This document shows positions 62,962 to 64,000 of a DNA stretch of 64,000 nt, piece by piece. Made by a program: the position numbers and the translations under genes. Source of the DNA: Algoriphagus aestuariicola (lineage in GTDB: Bacteria > Bacteroidota > Bacteroidia > Cytophagales > Cyclobacteriaceae). The notes beneath the pieces were generated by a model. The model saw only the letters and a list, made by a program, of their open reading frames with translations. It was not told the origin of the DNA and searched no databases. Where the stretch lies: NCBI RefSeq assembly GCF_017254835.1, contig NZ_JAFKCW010000004.1, positions 339,266-403,265 of the forward strand, written 5' to 3'. Within the stretch, counting starts at the first letter, position 1, and each line of letters begins with the position of its first letter.

Positions 62962-64000
62962 CTAGAGAAAATTGGGTTTGTCCAGTTTTCTCCCAATTCG
63001 AAACGCTGCATTCATCAGGCCGACATGGGAATAGGCTTGCGGAAAGTTGCCCCATTGGCTCCCAGTGGCCTGATCCACGTCTTCTGAAAACAACTGCAGG
63101 TGGTTGCAGTACTTGGTCAGGGTTTCAAAGCCCTCAATGGCTTCGTCGAGTCGGTTGACACAGGCCAGGGCCTCGATGTACCAGAAGGCACAGATGAGGA
63201 AGGTCGTCTCCGGTACCCCAAAATCATCCTTGTGCTTGTAGCGGTAAAATAAGTAGTCTTTGGCCAACAGCTCACTTTCCAAGGCTTTAAGATGGTTGTT
63301 TGCCCGCTCGATGTCATTGCCAAAATAACCCATGGTGATCAGCTGTAGCGTGCTTGCATCCATGTGGGTGACGCCGATCGCCTGTGCATAGGCCTTACGC
63401 TCCGGAAGGTAGCAGGCTTCTATTTTTTTGATGGCGGCATTTTTTAACGCTGTGGCTTTTTGATGCATTTCCTCGTTGTTGAGACGGGCTGCGATCTTGA
63501 TGGCGGCGGAGGCACCTGCCCAGTGGAACAAAAATGTGTAGCAATGTTCTTGCGCCAAGTTTCTGAATTCCCATAGCCCAGCATCCTTTTCCTCCATCGT
63601 CTGTTCTATCTTGTTCAGCAGATTCATGATCATGGGCTCTGAATAGCTCCGCTCTTTCGCCGTAAACCGGTGATCCGAGTACAGCGGCAGCAGGGAGACG
63701 AGCACCTGGCCATAGAGATCATTTTGTACGTGGGTGTATGCCAGATTACCAAACCGAACTGGTTTGTTTCCCAAGTAGCCTGCTAGGGTGCTTATTTCTT
63801 CGGACAAAAACCAATTGCCCGTGACGGAGTACAGGGGCTGATAGCGATTGTCCTGTACGGTAGGGAGATTTTGGATGTAGTCAAAATACTTTTCCAACTC
63901 CTCAAAGTGGCCTATGCTGTTGAAGCATGTCAGCGTATAGTAGCTGTCCCGGATCCAACAGAAGCGGTAGTCCCAGTTGCGGGTGGAGCCTGGAGACTCC
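62962..64000 (-). CDS. GH15-family glycoside hydrolase (5' part cut by window edge)
   Basis: The frame is open from the right edge to the TAG at 62962-62964, 346 codons visible. Near the edge lies STRNWDYRFCWIRDSYYT, the GH15 substrate-site signature, so the annotated-looking start at 63897 (a TTG) is internal and the true start lies outside. Bacterial GH15 enzymes of this type are glucoamylases or trehalases. Beside a trehalose synthase, trehalase activity is plausible but unproven. It converges with the trehalose gene. Confidence 0.88.
   Translation of the reverse strand, partial: ESPGSTRNWDYRFCWIRDSYYTLTCFNSIGHFEELEKYFDYIQNLPTVQDNRYQPLYSVTGNWFLSEEISTLAGYLGNKPVRFGNLAYTHVQNDLYGQVLVSLLPLYSDHRFTAKERSYSEPMIMNLLNKIEQTMEEKDAGLWEFRNLAQEHCYTFLFHWAGASAAIKIAARLNNEEMHQKATALKNAAIKKIEACYLPERKAYAQAIGVTHMDASTLQLITMGYFGNDIERANNHLKALESELLAKDYLFYRYKHKDDFGVPETTFLICAFWYIEALACVNRLDEAIEGFETLTKYCNHLQLFSEDVDQATGSQWGNFPQAYSHVGLMNAAFRIGRKLDKPNFL

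Overview
The window reads as chromosomal DNA of a gliding-type Bacteroidota, most likely Cytophagales (Cyclobacteriaceae-like; the family is inferred, not proven). The evidence is a gldKLMN locus with a PorP/SprF gene and a SprE/PorW gene (type IX secretion), a split ATP synthase operon without beta and epsilon genes, BshA (bacillithiol), a DUF4271 protein, several lipoproteins, and start regions without obvious Shine-Dalgarno sequences. About 56 protein genes fill nearly all of the window. No rRNA, tRNA, CRISPR array, transposase or integrase was seen.

Layout. 1-3.2 kb: two periplasmic parvulin chaperones. 3.3-6.1 kb: a phosphatase/STAS/anti-sigma-kinase partner-switching operon. 6.2-11.3 kb: DUF721, HemW, an Omp85-type barrel, DUF4271 and HemD. 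11.4-17.0 kb: porP/sprF-gldKLMN. 17-23.8 kb: uvrC, then sprE and a class A penicillin-binding protein as a tight pair. 23.9-29.7 kb: atpZ, an AtpI-like gene and atpBEFHAG. 29.8-41 kb: mixed metabolism (SGNH esterase, UbiA-like membrane protein, acyl-CoA dehydrogenase, methyltransferase, AraC regulator, DUF983, ceramidase-like enzyme, PurM, M24 peptidase, BshA, fatty-acid hydroxylase). 41-45.7 kb: an epimerase-like protein, htpG, and a small AT-rich island. 45.7-47.3 kb: a secreted hypothetical and a membrane LytTR regulator. 47.3-54.8 kb: an assimilatory sulfate-reduction and siroheme cluster. 54.9-64 kb: acyltransferase, ankyrin lipoprotein, a membrane AraC/TPR regulator, metK, a fused trehalose-phosphate synthase/phosphatase, and a partial GH15 enzyme.

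How the genes work together. The sulfur cluster is almost a complete pathway: CysD/CysN make APS, a [4Fe-4S] APS reductase (CysH) makes sulfite, a siroheme sulfite reductase makes sulfide, and CobA plus the CysG N-terminal enzyme make siroheme. HemD, elsewhere in the window, supplies their precursor. An Rrf2 regulator heads the cluster, and a perfect 15-bp palindrome lies just upstream of the next gene. The T9SS genes encode the motor (GldL/M), the ring (GldK/N) and the SprE/PorW lipoprotein. SprE is paired with a peptidoglycan synthase.

The most unusual place is downstream of htpG. About 1.46 kb of AT-rich DNA is bracketed by the htpG 3' end and a second, diverged copy of the same 3' end. 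Inside are a glycine-zipper protein, whose lipoprotein-like signal sequence has no normal start codon, and a small two-helix membrane protein coupled to it by an ATGA overlap. A second novelty is a 69-bp element present twice, each copy 24 bp upstream of a start codon.
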